DNA of 64,000 bases from Meghimatium bilineatum (taxonomy: Eukaryota; Mollusca; Gastropoda; Stylommatophora; Philomycidae): the NCBI GenBank assembly GCA_034231615.1, contig CM067306.1, positions 66,251,579-66,315,578 of the forward strand. The letters run 5' to 3'. Shown in pieces: positions 12,941 to 23,543 of this stretch (positions within the stretch are counted from its first letter, which is position 1; each line of letters begins with the position of its first letter). The notes under the pieces are model-generated. The model saw only the letters and a program-made list of their open reading frames with translations, was not told the origin of the DNA and did not search any database. Made by a program: the position numbers and the translations under genes.

Positions 12941-13045
12941 TTTTTGATTGTTTTAGTGAATTTCGTTGGTCATCCTTGTTTTTTTGGGGGCACGCGACTC
13001 CAAGTATAAAATAGTCACCAACGACATGTAAGAAAATAAACAAAC
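12941..13045 (+). mobile_element. Palindromic element C
   Basis: Left arm TTTTTGATTGTTTTAGTGAA and TTTCGTTGGTCA. The right arm CCAAGTATAAAATAGTCACC and AACGACATGTAAGAAAATAA is its inverted partner. The spacer before it (CCTGTGTACAGAAAGCAAAC) is shared with the spacer before copy E near 58870, which shows that palindrome and spacer travel together. Confidence 0.8.
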
Positions 13046-13146
13046 ACGTAACGAGTGAAGACATGTTTACTTTATGTACAGAAGTCTTTAAAACCGACGG
13101 TCTCGCGTTCCTATGTGCAGTGGGAGTGAGAAAGTTTCTCTCGAGC

Positions 13147-13713
13147 TTTAGTTCGTAACCAGGTGACTTTATCATTCGCTGGTACCCAGGTGACATCATC
13201 TTTCGTTCGTACCCAGACTTCATTTTTCGCTCGTACCCAGGAGACGTCATTTCTTGTTCGTACCCAGGAGACGTCATTTTTCGTTCGTACCAAGGAGACT
13301 TCATTTTTAGCTCGTACCAAGGAGACTTTATCATTCGCTCGTACCCAGGAGACGTCATTTGTCGTTCGTACCCAGGAGACTTTATCATTCGCTCGTACCC
13401 AGGAGACGTCATTTTTCGTTCGTACCAAGGAGACTTCATTTTTCGCTCGTACCCAGGAGACTTTATCATTCGCTCGTACCCAGGAGACGTAATTTTTCTT
13501 TCGTACCCAGGAGACTTTATCATTCGCTCGTACCCAGGAGACGTCATTTTTCGTTCGTACCCAGGAGACTTTATCATTCGCTCGTACCCAGGAGACTTCA
13601 TTTTTCGCTCGTATCCAGGAGACTTTATCATTCGCTCGTACCCAGGAGACTTCATTTTTCGCTCTTACCCAGGAGACTTTATCATTCGCTCGTACCCAGG
13701 AGACTTCATTTTT
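13147..13713 (+). repeat. 27-bp minisatellite, about 21 copies
   Basis: The unit core is CGTACCCAGGAGACTTTATC followed by ATTCGCT. The main variants alternate GACTTTATCATTCGCT with GACGTCATTTTTCGTT. Because 27 is a multiple of three, open frames run through both strands. These frames are by-products of the repeat and I do not call them genes. Confidence 0.97.
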
Positions 13714-13831
13714 TCGGCGTGATGCAATGTCTAGTCACGACGTTGTCTACTAGAAGGGTCTCCCTTTGCCATTAATACATTAATAAAATGCTTGATGGAT
13801 GTATGTTTTGAGAATTATTTCTAATCATTTG

Positions 13832-13958
13832 TTCTCAAACTCCCGCAGATTAGTAGCTCGTAGGAAGGTGAACGGAATGTGCCGTCACAGTTTGTAACGT
13901 GGTTAATCTGCGTCTATCAGCCTGATACATCCGACTTCGGCAAATATTTTTGTCACTC
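13832..13958 (-). mobile_element. fam1 SINE-like fragment
   Basis: It matches the fam1 repeat read on the minus strand: TTCTCAAACTCCCGCAGATT, then GAACGGAATGTGCC, then AATCTGCGTC...CAGCCTGATACATCC and GACTTCGGCA on the plus strand. It is diverged and truncated compared with 37247-37558. A related scrap may continue at 14030-14105. Confidence 0.7.
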
Positions 13959-14117
13959 GGAACTTCCACGAGATGATGCTGCCAACCGCACAGAAATTTG
14001 AATAGCTATTACTTACTACTTGCATGACAGATCAAATTATTCGCTATTCTTTGCTTCCATGTTGGACGACCCTGTCGAACCACGACTGGGCAATAACAAG
14101 ATAGGAATATATGGATG

Positions 14118-14262
14118 CATTGGTAATGAATGTTTGTGTGGATGAATGGCTTTTTGTGTGGGTTAATGGGTGTTTGTGTGGGTGAATGAATGCTTGTGTG
14201 GAGGAATGGAGGTGTGTGTGGATAATGAATGTATGTGTGGATAGCTTGATGAATGTTTGGAT
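14118..14262 (+). repeat. Degenerate 24-bp repeat
   Basis: Imperfect copies of a GAATGTTTGTGTGGATGAAT-like unit. The divergence suggests an older array. Confidence 0.75.
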
Positions 14263-14323
14263 AGACCGATGGATCTACCAGATATACCAGCAGACAGATA
14301 GTCATACAAAATCACAAAATTGT

Positions 14324-14579
14324 ACAGACAAAGAAACATACGGACGGACATACAGACAGATATATTGAACAAAGAAACAAACGGACGGACATACAGACAT
14401 ATATATTGAACAAAGAAACATACGGACGGACATACAGACAGATATATTGAACAAAGAAACATACGGACGGATATACAGACAGATATATTGAACAAAGAAA
14501 CATACGGACGGACATACAGACAGATATATTGAACAAAGAAACATACGGACGGACATACAGACAGATATATTGAACAAAG
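14324..14579 (+). repeat. 41-bp minisatellite, about 6 copies
   Basis: GAACAAAGAAACATACGGAC begins each copy at 14367, 14408, 14449, 14490, 14531 and 14572 (partial), followed by GGACATACAGACAGATATAT. Copies differ by only a few bases. Confidence 0.97.
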
Positions 14580-14597
14580 TCTTGAATGTCTAATAAA

Positions 14598-14662
14598 TAA
14601 CAGATAAATTTGGGTGGTCGCGGTGTTAGCATACCTGCTGGGAGCAGAAACGGGTTCAAAAC
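14598..14662 (+). mobile_element. tRNA-like SINE head
   Basis: GGGTGGTCGCGGTGTTAGCA resembles an A-box arm, and CGGGTTCAAAACG about 35 bp later resembles a pol III B box and T-loop. The body after it is not shared with the other SINE heads in the window. A decayed SINE is more likely than a working tRNA. Confidence 0.5.
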
Positions 14663-14750
14663 GTTTCTCTTTATTTTTTATGCAAATTTCCTGCGTCCCT
14701 GGAGACAATGGTTTATTATTTTATACCTCACATACCCCTCGCTGTATTTA

Positions 14751-14785
14751 CACCACACACACGCACACACACACCACACACATAA
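14751..14785 (+). repeat. CA-rich microsatellite
   Basis: Interrupted (CA)n tract, ACCACACACACGCACACACA and onward. Confidence 0.85.
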
Positions 14786-15081
14786 ACGTAGACGTGGAAA
14801 CTCGTGAAACAAACCGGAACCAGGTTTCGTGAATTCCACACGATACTAGAACAATAGGTAGATCCTGCAGGTTGCACTTAATGATGGCTGCTGTCAAATT
14901 GTTTGCCATTTCTGATTGCTTTTTAAAACAAATGAATTGCATTTTTTATTCTACAGCAAGGGTTCCCAACCCAGTGTTCGCTTTCCCAACAGTGGTTACA
15001 AAGGGTTTATTAAGGGTCGATGGGTTGATAAGTAAATTACCAATATATTTTAAAGCAAATTTGTTAGCGTATTGGTTTCTT

Positions 15082-15255
15082 AAAGTTTGATAATGGATCT
15101 GTGTCCTAAAGTTTGATAATGGATCTGTCTCATAAAGTTTGATAATGGATCTGTCTCATAAAGTTTGATAATAGATCTGTCTCCTACACTTTAATAATGA
15201 ATCTGTGTCTTAAAGTGTGATAATGGATCTTTGTTTTAAAATTTGAGAATAAATC
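15082..15255 (+). repeat. 26-bp minisatellite, 6-7 copies
   Basis: Repeats of AAAGTTTGATAATGGATCTG followed by TCTCAT or TGTCCT. The last copies are diverged. Confidence 0.93.
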
Positions 15256-15269
15256 GGTGTTTGATAATG

Positions 15270-15460
15270 TATTATGCGTTGCATATGAGTGGTGCTGGGT
15301 TCATTCCCCAGTTGAGGCGGAAATGTTTTTCAGATCGCAACGGCTCCCAGGTCCCAGCCATAAATGGCTACCGGATTAATGTGGGAAATAAAGACTGCGA
15401 GGAAGAGGTGATGGCCACTGCCCTCATACAGCAGAGCTACTGAAATGTGAGATCGCTAAC
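15270..15460 (+). mobile_element. Possible SINE or other interspersed repeat
   Basis: GTGGTGCTGGGTTCATTCCC has a B-box-like centre. It is followed by a GC-richer body (CGGCTCCCAGGTCCCAGCC, ATAAATGGCTACC, AATAAAGACTGCGAGG) unlike the AT-rich surroundings. The look is that of a dispersed retroposon. No target duplication was found, and I cannot name the family. Confidence 0.4.
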
Positions 15461-16020
15461 AGCCCACACTCCTACGGCATTAATACATGCTATGAGTAAC
15501 TTTACTACAGCCTCCTACCAACAGGAGCGTGAGAAGTGTGCCCTGTTCTTCGGCTACTGGTATTAAACTTTACAGTGTTTCCACTTATTATTTTGTATAT
15601 TATTCTGTTTTCCCTTCTATTCCTACTTAAGCGTCCGTATATATGTATGTGTGTATGTATATATATATATATACCTATTTGTTTAACGTATTGACTATTA
15701 ATTAAAAAGAACACACATTTGATCCACTGACCAACAGAATTTCAAGAAATCAGATTCCGAAAACAAAGCAAATGCCTAGCTGGCACAAGGGAGCACTTAG
15801 TTTCAATTGGTCATATCAACACTCTGGCCAGATTATAACAACAAGTCCAGCCGTCTCAGAAACAAAATGAAAACAATGGTCACAAGACGAAACCATTAAG
15901 TGGGAACTGAACGCCGATCTTCGCGTGAAACTTTGAACGTTGTACAATGTTGATTTAGTTGTACTTGTTCAAGTTATTTATTTGTAGAAATAATTTAAAA
16001 TGGTGGATAGTGCAGGGATC
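15461..16020. other. Spacer, no gene seen
   Basis: AT-rich sequence with a short (TA)n/TATG patch at about 15640-15672. No supported gene or named repeat. Confidence 0.55.
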
Positions 16021-16024
16021 ATAC

Positions 16025-16090
16025 CGGCGTAGCGGTTATGCTATTCACTTTTGTGGTCAAGAGGTCTCGGGTTTCACTCCCGATGGCCAA
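16025..16090 (+). mobile_element. tRNA-like SINE head
   Basis: GGCGTAGCGGTTATGCTATT resembles a D-arm and A box, and TCGGGTTTCACTCCCGA forms a T-arm-like hairpin with B box. This is the clearest tRNA-derived head in the window. The lack of a full cloverleaf and the decayed flanks favour a SINE. Confidence 0.6.
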
Positions 16091-16134
16091 ATCGTGTTTA
16101 TAAAGTGGTGAAACTAGAAATCACGTGATCAAGT

Positions 16135-16215
16135 TTTGTTAATCACCGGAAGTTGATAGTGTGCTTGTTTACTATCATCGTATTGTAGCGTGCTAGGTTC
16201 GAAACCACGTCCTGA
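16135..16215 (+). mobile_element. tRNA-like SINE head
   Basis: CCGGAAGTTGATAGTGTGCT (A-box region), then GCTAGGTTCGAAACCACGTC (B box). It lies about 45 bp after another tRNA-like head at 16025 but has a different sequence, so two SINE types sit side by side. Confidence 0.55.
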
Positions 16216-16515
16216 CACAACACAAAAATATATTATTGTCGTGATATCTTGCCTGATACGACTGCAAAGCAAGCCGATGGAGCAGTAAATGGCACGTCTC
16301 TTGGAGTTTCCCTTCCACTTGTATCGCACAGTTTGAGTACAATACCTGCCCCCTGTATGTACATATATAACTTACAGTGTTTCCATTGATATTTTTAATT
16401 AGTGTTTTAAGGTTTGAATAATGAATTAGAAATATCTAAATATTCAGTGTAAGTTATGAGTAGTTATATATAATGTTAACGAGTTACTAGTTCAATTATT
16501 AAATATAAACCACGC

Positions 16516-16755
16516 TCTTCTTATCTTCTTCTATATTCATTCTTAAACTCCCGCTGAATCTCTACTGAAGGAGGACAATGGTTCTACTAGATTTCTTAAG
16601 CTCCCGCTGAATCTCTCCTGAAGACATCTCTCTGGACAATGGTTCTACTAAATATGCTGCATAATGTACTCTATAGAATAGAAATGCGTTGTGTCGTCGT
16701 TTTATTTGCTCCAATGGCCCGGACCATCCGTCTTCGGCTGATGATCAACGTTAAA
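16516..16755 (+). mobile_element. fam2 interspersed repeat
   Basis: TTCTTCTATATTCATTCTTA, then CTCCCGCTGAATCTCTACTG, then GACAATGGTTCTACTA, then AAATGCGTTGTGTCGTCGTT and CATCCGTCTTCGGCTG. It shares the order and most bases with 38193-38400 and 38696-38850. The first half is duplicated in tandem within this copy (CTCCCGCTGAATCTCT at about 16549 and 16602). fam2 shares its ends with fam1 but has a different centre. Confidence 0.7.
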
Positions 16756-17190
16756 ATGTATATATAAGTACAGAAAGTTCTGGTTGACAGAGCTTCTATG
16801 AAACGGAGTCGCTGGTCACTTTCGTTCTACAAAATGTGGTCGTGACTTAAGAAATATTTAAACCAGTGCAGATGTTAAAATCTATAAGGAAGCTGGCAAC
16901 TTGTATATAAGTTATATTATTACTAGCGTTATTGAGTAATTATCTCTTAAAGTGAGCCACATTTCGTTCAAACGCAGAAATTAGTCCAATTTAGTTATAT
17001 AATATATTAACAACCATAAAAATAGTGGTAGTCGCGGTTCTGGTAATCCAGTAACCACGACCTCCGGATATTATTATAATTAATAGCAGATGAGAGCCGG
17101 GTGTAGGAAGTTCACTTGCTGGTGTAAGGGCGATAACACAGTAAATAGACAATTACAACAATACTTATCGTTCTTGTGTTGTTGCTACAG
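16756..17190. other. Spacer, no gene seen
   Basis: AT-rich, with no domain or array that I can support. Confidence 0.5.
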
Positions 17191-17192
17191 AC

Positions 17193-17231
<39 letters not shown>
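17191..17231 (+). repeat. (AG)n microsatellite
   Basis: Uninterrupted AG dinucleotide run of about 40 bp. Confidence 0.97.
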
Positions 17232-17234
<3 letters not shown>

Positions 17235-17404
17235 GAAAGACACGAGATGTAAAGAATTAATTATAATTGGAACAATTAAGAAAAAGAAAGGCATATCAAG
17301 AAGTGTGTACACATATTATCTTTGTATCTCTGCTGGTCGCCATTTAACTCATCAAAATCGTATTTTAATATTTCATTTTTTTATGTTCTACCAATGATCA
17401 TTCT

Positions 17405-17480
17405 GGTTTACTGATTACGCCGTTTGTGTAGTAGTCAAGAGGACGCTGGTTAAAATCCAGTTCTTGAAGTCTTATTTGCA
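17405..17480 (+). mobile_element. Possible tRNA-like SINE head
   Basis: TTACTGATTACGCCGTTTGT and GTAGTAGTCAAGAGG, then GCTGGTTAAAATCCAG as a B-box-like hairpin. Both boxes are degenerate. Confidence 0.4.
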
Positions 17481-17649
17481 AAGTTAGAAAGCTCATTTAT
17501 GTTAACATTAGCTAGCATTTCTTAGGGAGTTCCACGCAAACTGGAATCCACTTTCCGGACCAATCACACTATACTGACTTTATAGCGTGGGTCTACACAA
17601 ACTTTCACCACTTTACTGGCTTTGATTTGATATTTTATTACTTCACAAG

Positions 17650-17860
17650 GCTTTTCCATTATCTTTTATCAGATCTTTGTTGACTCTTTGCCATTCCACG
17701 ATGTCTGATTATCTCATACTTTCTATATATATATCTATATAGTGCCGTCCTCGTTCGTTCGTGCCTTCTATCCGAGCTGCTGTAACTATATTCTCCAGAT
17801 CTCCCTGTTTCATAACGTGTCTTAAACATAACGACTGCCTGTTCCAGCAAATTCTTGTTG
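17650..17860 (-). pseudogene. LINE-A 3'-end fragment (RT C-terminal region)
   Basis: Read on the minus strand this gives RHVMKQGDLENIVTAARIEG, then TNERGRHYID, with frame changes. This is the basic linker found after the reverse-transcriptase domain of many animal LINEs (the H-x-M-R/K-x-G-x-L-E-x-I-V-T block). It is short, frameshifted and not functional. It resembles the fragments at 51740-52010 and 59785-60720. Confidence 0.65.
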
Positions 17861-18470
17861 GATTCTGTCTACATCCTTGTTTTCAATAGCAAACATGCAC
17901 AAAAAGTTACAAATGAAATCAAGTTGATTAACTATATTAGAAATGACATACCAGAGTGACAATTTGATATACTCGCAAGTTCCGGAGAAACTGATTCTAG
18001 TTCCGCAGTGAAGGATGTCCTTGTCATCCGTTTGTCAAGATTAGAAGCAAGCATTATAGCCGCTTTTGATTCCGTAAGTAATATTTACAATCTACTGTAA
18101 TAAAAAAAAATTACTGACCTTAAGTAGACGGACGATGTCCATCTTATTACCCGCGCAACACACTCGCCAAGTTGACGAACCAAGTTTTCACGTGACGAAT
18201 CTCTTAGTTTGTATCGCGATTTTCGCCTTAAGCATCACATGATAGTTGTGGTTATACGCGCAGATGGTTTTGTGGGAAAATTCCTCTAATTCATAAAAAA
18301 CTAATGAAATATTCTAGCATATTTTTCCCGCATAAGGTGAAAGGAAGTTGAACGTTCACGACTGGAGAAAAGTAAAAGTCTGTGACCAAGGGACATTACA
18401 AATGTCAGGGCTCGAGTCATATACAACGGGTGAGGATGCTAATTATTTGTGTGTTGCCACAGCAACGGCA
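17861..18470. other. Spacer, no gene seen
   Basis: AT-rich with A runs. Nothing supported. Confidence 0.5.
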
Positions 18471-18479
18471 ATACCTCTT

Positions 18480-18565
18480 GTTATTTTGAATAATTGTTTG
18501 TCTATAGGTGCAGGAATGTTCTAGAATCAAACCCGTCGATAAAGGGAGGTGGGATGTTGTAGGTT
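18480..18565 (+). mobile_element. Possible tRNA-like SINE head
   Basis: The B-box-like TTGTAGGTTCAACCCC follows CGATAAAGGGAGGTGGGATG, and a poly-C run of about 12 comes next. The downstream GACAGCAGAATTTTGCTTTT resembles a SINE body. The A box is weak. Confidence 0.4.
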
Positions 18566-18844
18566 CAACCCCCCCCCCCCGCCTCCCCACGTTCGAGGAC
18601 AGCAGAATTTTGCTTTTAGTATTTACGACTCTTTCGTTGTCGGCGCACGAATTCGGAGAAAAGAGATAAGTATTGTAACTTGCCATGCATAAAATAAGAG
18701 TAGACTAGGAATGGTTTATAGGTTAGAGTCGGCTGTCCATACCACAAGTTCGTCAGTCACATACAAGTCACATTAAAGTCCAAAGACACAATTAACGCAG
18801 CCAAACTGTAGTAGACACGTACACTCACTCTCTGGGAGCTATGT

Positions 18845-18915
18845 GGACAGCATGGTCGTGTTGTTAGAACGTCGTTCTAAGACCTTTCAAGTCCTGTGCT
18901 CAATCCACGGTTGCA
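18845..18915 (+). mobile_element. tRNA-like SINE head
   Basis: ACAGCATGGTCGTGTTGTTA resembles a D-arm and GTCCTGTGCTCAATCCACG resembles the B box. It is followed by GTTGCAACAGGATTTTGTCT, which resembles the body after the 18480 copy. Confidence 0.5.
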
Positions 18916-18971
18916 ACAGGATTTTGTCTTTCGGAGGTACAATCAAAATCCTTCATGTACATATCGTGGCG

Positions 18972-20130
18972 TCTGTTATGTTTAGTCTCTATGTCTGTTA
19001 TGTTTAGTCTCTATGTCTGTTATGTTTAGTCTCTATGTCTGTTATGTTTAGTCTCTATGTCTGTTATGTTTAGTCTCTATGTCTGTTATGTTTAGTCTCT
19101 ATGTCTGTTATGTTTAGTCTCTATGTCTGTTATGTTTAGTCTCTATGTCTGTTATGTTTAGTCTCTATGTCTGTTATGTTTAGTCTCTATGTCTGTTATG
19201 TTTAGTCTCTATGTCTGTTATGTTTAGTCTCTATGTCTGTTATGTTTAGTCTCTATGTCTGTTATGTTTAGTCTCTATGTCTGTTATGTTTAGTCTCTAT
19301 GTCTGTTATGTTTAGTCTCTATGTCTGTTATGTTTAGTCTCTATGTCTGTTATGTTTAGTCTCTATGTCTGTTATGTTTAGTCTCTATGTCTGTTATGTT
19401 TAGTCTCTATGTCTGTTATGTTTAGTCTCTATGTCTGTTATGTTTAGTCTCTATGTCTGTTATGTTTAGTCTCTATGTCTGTTATGTTTAGTCTCTATAT
19501 CTGTTATGTTTAGTCTCTATGTCTGTTATGTTTAGTCTCTATGTCTGTTATATTTAGTCTCTATGTCTGTTATATTTAGTCTCTATGTCTGTTATATTTA
19601 GTCTCTATGTCTGTTATGTTTAGTCTCTATATCTGTTATGTTTAGTCTCTATGTCTGTTATATTTAGTCTCTATGTCTGTTATATTTAGTCTCTATGTCT
19701 GTTATATTTAGTCTCTATGTCTGTTATGTTTAGTCTATATGTCTGTTATGTTTAGTCTCTATGTCTGTTATGTTTAGTCTCTATGTCTGTTATGTTTAGT
19801 CTCTATGTCTGTTATGTTTAGTCTCTATGTCTGTTATGGTTAGTCTCTATGTCTGTTATGTTTAGTCTCTATGTCTGTTATGTTTAGTCTCTATGTCTGT
19901 TATGTTTAGTCTCTATGTCTGTTATGGTTAGTCTCTATGTCTGTTATGTTTAGTCTCTATGTCTGTTATGTTTAGTCTCTATGTCTGTTATGTTTAGTCT
20001 CTATGTCTGTTATGTTTAGTCTCTATGTCTGTTATGTTTAGTCTCTATGTCTGTTATGTTTAGTCTCTATGTCTGTTATGTTTAGTCTCTATTTCTGTTA
20101 TGTTTAGTCTCTATGTCTGTTATGTTTAGT
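18972..20130 (+). repeat. 22-bp minisatellite, about 52 copies
   Basis: Unit CTGTTATGTTTAGTCTCTAT plus GT. The first half is nearly invariant. Variant units (CTATATCTG, TTATATTTAG, TATGGTTAG) cluster between 19498 and 19925 and recur in the same order 132 bp (six units) apart, which is evidence of block duplication. Confidence 0.98.
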
Positions 20131-20221
20131 TAGTTATTTCTCTAGGTCTAAAGACGACATAGGGTTGATATCATATTTCTTGTTCCATTGCAATTTGCTT
20201 TAGATCTTCATTGTTTCTGAT

Positions 20222-20388
20222 CAGTACCGTATTTACACTTAATAAGGCCCTAAGCTGTTTTAAATATGGGGCCCTTTATAATTCTAGAATTTATATTTCA
20301 GTACAAAATATACTTTTTGGCCCCCCCCCCCAAGACAGTGGGGGCCCTATGCTATAGCTTGTTTAGCTTATACGTAAATCCGGTCCTG
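20222..20388. mobile_element. hAT-type MITE with 8-bp target duplication
   Basis: This is a 167-bp non-coding element. Its left end CAGTACCGTATTTAC and right end GTAAATCCGGTCCTG are inverted repeats with 12 of 15 bases paired, and both resemble the CAGGGCCGGATTTA type of end known from hAT transposons. The flanks TTTCTGAT (20214-20221) and CTTCTGAT (20389-20396) form an 8-bp target duplication with one difference, the length typical of hAT. The inside has GGGGCCC tracts and a poly-C run. It is a non-autonomous derivative with no transposase. Confidence 0.85.
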
Positions 20389-20514
20389 CTTCTGATACCG
20401 ATGGTGAAACTTTCTCTTGTAATCTACTATGACAAAGCGGCTTTTATTTCCACAGCCCGTAGAAAGCCTCCCTGCACTCTTTCACAGGAAAACATGCAGT
20501 AACGAAAAGGAACT

Positions 20515-20650
20515 CATACAGTACTGGGAGACAAGTAGAGTACTGGAAGACACGGAAAGTACCGGGAGACAAGTAGAGTCCTTGGAAGCAAGGAAAGTAC
20601 TGGGAGACAAAGAATGTACTGGGAGAAAATGAAAAGTGCTGAGAGACAAG
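20515..20650 (+). repeat. Degenerate ~20-bp repeat
   Basis: Imperfect units such as GTACTGGGAGACAAGTAGA and GTACTGGGAGAAAATGAAAA. Confidence 0.75.
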
Positions 20651-20961
20651 GAAAATGAAAGGTGTAAAACTGTCTCCCCTCCCCCCCCAGCACTTTCCCA
20701 CTTCTTTAACGAGGAATATTTACTGTCCTGAATAGAATCGCGTTGCTTGTGTTGTGTGTTTAATTGTAGAAGTTTTGTTGATGGAAATAATTACCGCACA
20801 CAGGTTACCGCAGACAGGTTACCGCAGACAGGACAAGTTTTTGTAACAACTGCAATTAATTAGAAGTTGATGAACACAAGTCATGTACAAATTTACGACC
20901 AAGGTTGAAGCAATTGTAAAGAATATGAACCAGGATGGAGTGATTTAGATGTTTAAAAAAT
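20651..20961. other. Spacer, no gene seen
   Basis: It holds a C run near 20680 and a short doubled ACCGCAGACAGGTT motif near 20805-20830. No gene. Confidence 0.5.
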
Positions 20962-21103
20962 AAGAATGTCAACTTCTGTCAACATAAAAAACTGCATTTA
21001 TACTGATGTCAACTTCTGTCAACATTAAATCCTATATTTCTAATGATGTCAACTTCTGTCAACATAAAAAACTGTATTTCTACTGATGTCAACTTCTGTC
21101 AAC
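20962..21103 (+). repeat. 40/41-bp minisatellite, 3.5 copies
   Basis: TGTCAACTTCTGTCAACAT recurs near 20965, 21006, 21046 and 21086 with about 20 bp of A-rich sequence between copies. Confidence 0.93.
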
Positions 21104-21164
21104 AATTGTAGAAATCGTTCAATAACCCCACAACCCTGCCCACCCCTATTATTGTTGATGTAAT

Positions 21165-21258
21165 TTGTGGACGGTCTCGCACTTGCTATTCCATTATATG
21201 GACGGTCTCACAACAGATGTGTTATTATATGGACGGTCTCACAACAGATGTGTTATTA
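21165..21258 (+). repeat. 31-bp repeat, about 3 copies
   Basis: GGACGGTCTCACAACAGATG and TGTTATTATAT repeat; the first copy is diverged. Confidence 0.85.
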
Positions 21259-21814
21259 TAATTCTAGCAATGAATTTGATAGGTGGCTGGTTACACGAAA
21301 CAAAATTGAAAATTTATTAGAAAAATGTTGATGAAGCTAATTTACCATGATCGCCAAGTGCTGGATGATAGTGCTAGTAAATATCTCTTTATTAATTTTG
21401 AATGGGTCAAGGATGAATGTGACGAAGAGTAAGATTTCCCTAATCACCAGGATCAGACCTGGAGCTATCATTCTCCTGTTACCCCTGCGGCTTCCATGAA
21501 AAGTTCCCGTCTCCCTGAAGCGTATATTTCCGAGTCTTTGTCAATTAATTACACAGGAAAGTAAAATACTATACAAGTGTGTTGTCGGCATCTTGCCTGC
21601 AGGTCCACTGTCCACACAGATCAATAATTGTCAAGGGACTGATGACCAGGAATTTGGTAACTCTGTGAAGTAATCGTACGGCTCTACGTCAGATACCTCC
21701 AGGGTTAGGATCCAACTCCATCAGAAGCTTGTTTGTTGGGTGTCTTTGTTACAGCTTTGTGAATTGTAATATGACACATTTACAAGACATTAAAAGAGTA
21801 AATATTGTCTAGGT
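21259..21814. other. Spacer, no gene seen
   Basis: Mixed-composition sequence. GGGTTAGGATCCAACTCC near 21703 is faintly B-box-like, but I could not find a matching A box. Confidence 0.5.
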
Positions 21815-21968
21815 TTCTATTGTCTTTGTTGTGTTAACCTTCTATTGTCTTTGTTGTGTTAACCTTCTATTGTCTTTGTTTTGTTAACCTTCTATTGTCT
21901 TTGTTGTGTTAACCTTCTATTGTCTTTGTTGTGTTAACCTTCTATTGTCTTTGTTGTGTTAACCTTCT
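21815..21968 (+). repeat. 25-bp minisatellite, 6 copies
   Basis: Unit TTCTATTGTCTTTGTTGTGT followed by TAACC, nearly identical in all copies. Confidence 0.96.
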
Positions 21969-22067
21969 GTTACACAATTTATGGTTTATGTTGGTAAAAG
22001 TATGTTTAATAAATATTTCTTTTTTTTTTATTCTAATAATATACGTGGTCAAATATCTCTCAGACAA

Positions 22068-22285
22068 CACAGACTGAAATGGCTAGACTAATGTTGAGAA
22101 TGGACCCTTATTTTCAGATGTAATATAATACAACATTAACATGGAACTTCCACGACGCAGAGGAAGAACAAGAAGAAGGTGGATTGAACGAATTAGCAAC
22201 ATTCTGACACATCACAATTGTGTATTCCCAGATGGATGATGGTCAGAATATGCACAATTGCCGGTAAGCGTTGGGGTGTGGACGA
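22068..22285 (+). pseudogene. LINE 3'-end fragment
   Basis: The forward frames give RLKWL, then L-x-R-M-D, then ELPRRRGRTRRRWIERIS, then WSEYAQ across frameshifts. The order (basic linker, G-R-x-R-R-R-W, then a W-x-x-x-A-Q-type end) is that of the region after the reverse transcriptase in many LINEs. It is a short, dead fragment next to a 21-bp array. Confidence 0.6.
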
Positions 22286-22311
22286 GGGGAACTAGTTGTA
22301 TATCCACAGCC

Positions 22312-22395
22312 TGATGTGTCGTCGTGGCTGCATGATGTGTCGTCGTGGCTGCATGATGTGTCGTCGTGGCTGCATGATGTGTCGTCGTGGCTGCA
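22312..22395 (+). repeat. 21-bp minisatellite, 4 copies
   Basis: GATGTGTCGTCGTGGCTGCA plus T, four perfect copies. Confidence 0.96.
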
Positions 22396-22551
22396 CTGAA
22401 TACATATTTGTTCAAGGTTGTCATCATTTTATTTATCCGAGCCTTTTTAGATTCATATTATTACTACATGTCAAGCGACCAGACATGTCATTGCCCGACA
22501 ACTGATTGACATTCAACACTGTTACATTTTCAAGCAAAAGGAGAGAAAAGA

Positions 22552-23029
<478 letters not shown>

Positions 23030-23318
23030 ACGTCACTACAAATCTGTTGAACTATGATTATATTTATTGTGTTCATTCTTGTCAATATGGGAGAGAACAA
23101 ATAAAAATAGATATCGCTTAAATGCATTGTATGACTTGTCTCCCTTAGACAACATTTTTCGAGACATAAGGCAAATTGTAGTGCAAGAGAGTTAGGGGAA
23201 GACTGGGAGAGAACATGCCTGACAACTGTGCATTGTGGTATGGGAGTGCATCGGTATCGGAAATGATTGACAGCACACACAACTGAAGGCTGTGGAAAGA
23301 GACGATAATCAACGCAAC
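23030..23318. other. Spacer, no gene seen
   Basis: Unique-looking sequence between two arrays. No supported feature. Confidence 0.5.
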
Positions 23319-23543
23319 ACGGTGTTGATGTGTGTTATCATGTTTGTTGATGTGTGTTACCGTTTGTTGATGTGTGTTATTCTGTGTGTTGATGTGTGTT
23401 ATCCTGTGTGTTGATGTGTGTTATCCTGTGTGTTGATGTGTGTTATCCTGTGTGTTGATGTGTGTTATCCTGTGTGTTGATATGTGTTATCATGTGTGTT
23501 GATGTGTGTTACCATTTGTTGATGTGTGTTATCCTGTGTGTTT
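23319..23543 (+). repeat. 22-bp minisatellite, about 10 copies
   Basis: Unit TGTTGATGTGTGTTATCCTG plus TG, with CATG and CG-TTTG variants at both ends. Confidence 0.95.

Noticed and set aside
12774..13655. 293-codon open frame on the minus strand with SPGYER repeats
   Set aside because: It lies almost wholly in a 27-bp tandem array, whose period keeps frames open on both strands. No signal peptide, no non-repeat domain.
16025..16090. Functional tRNA gene
   Set aside because: The B box is good, but no complete cloverleaf with a paired acceptor stem could be drawn.
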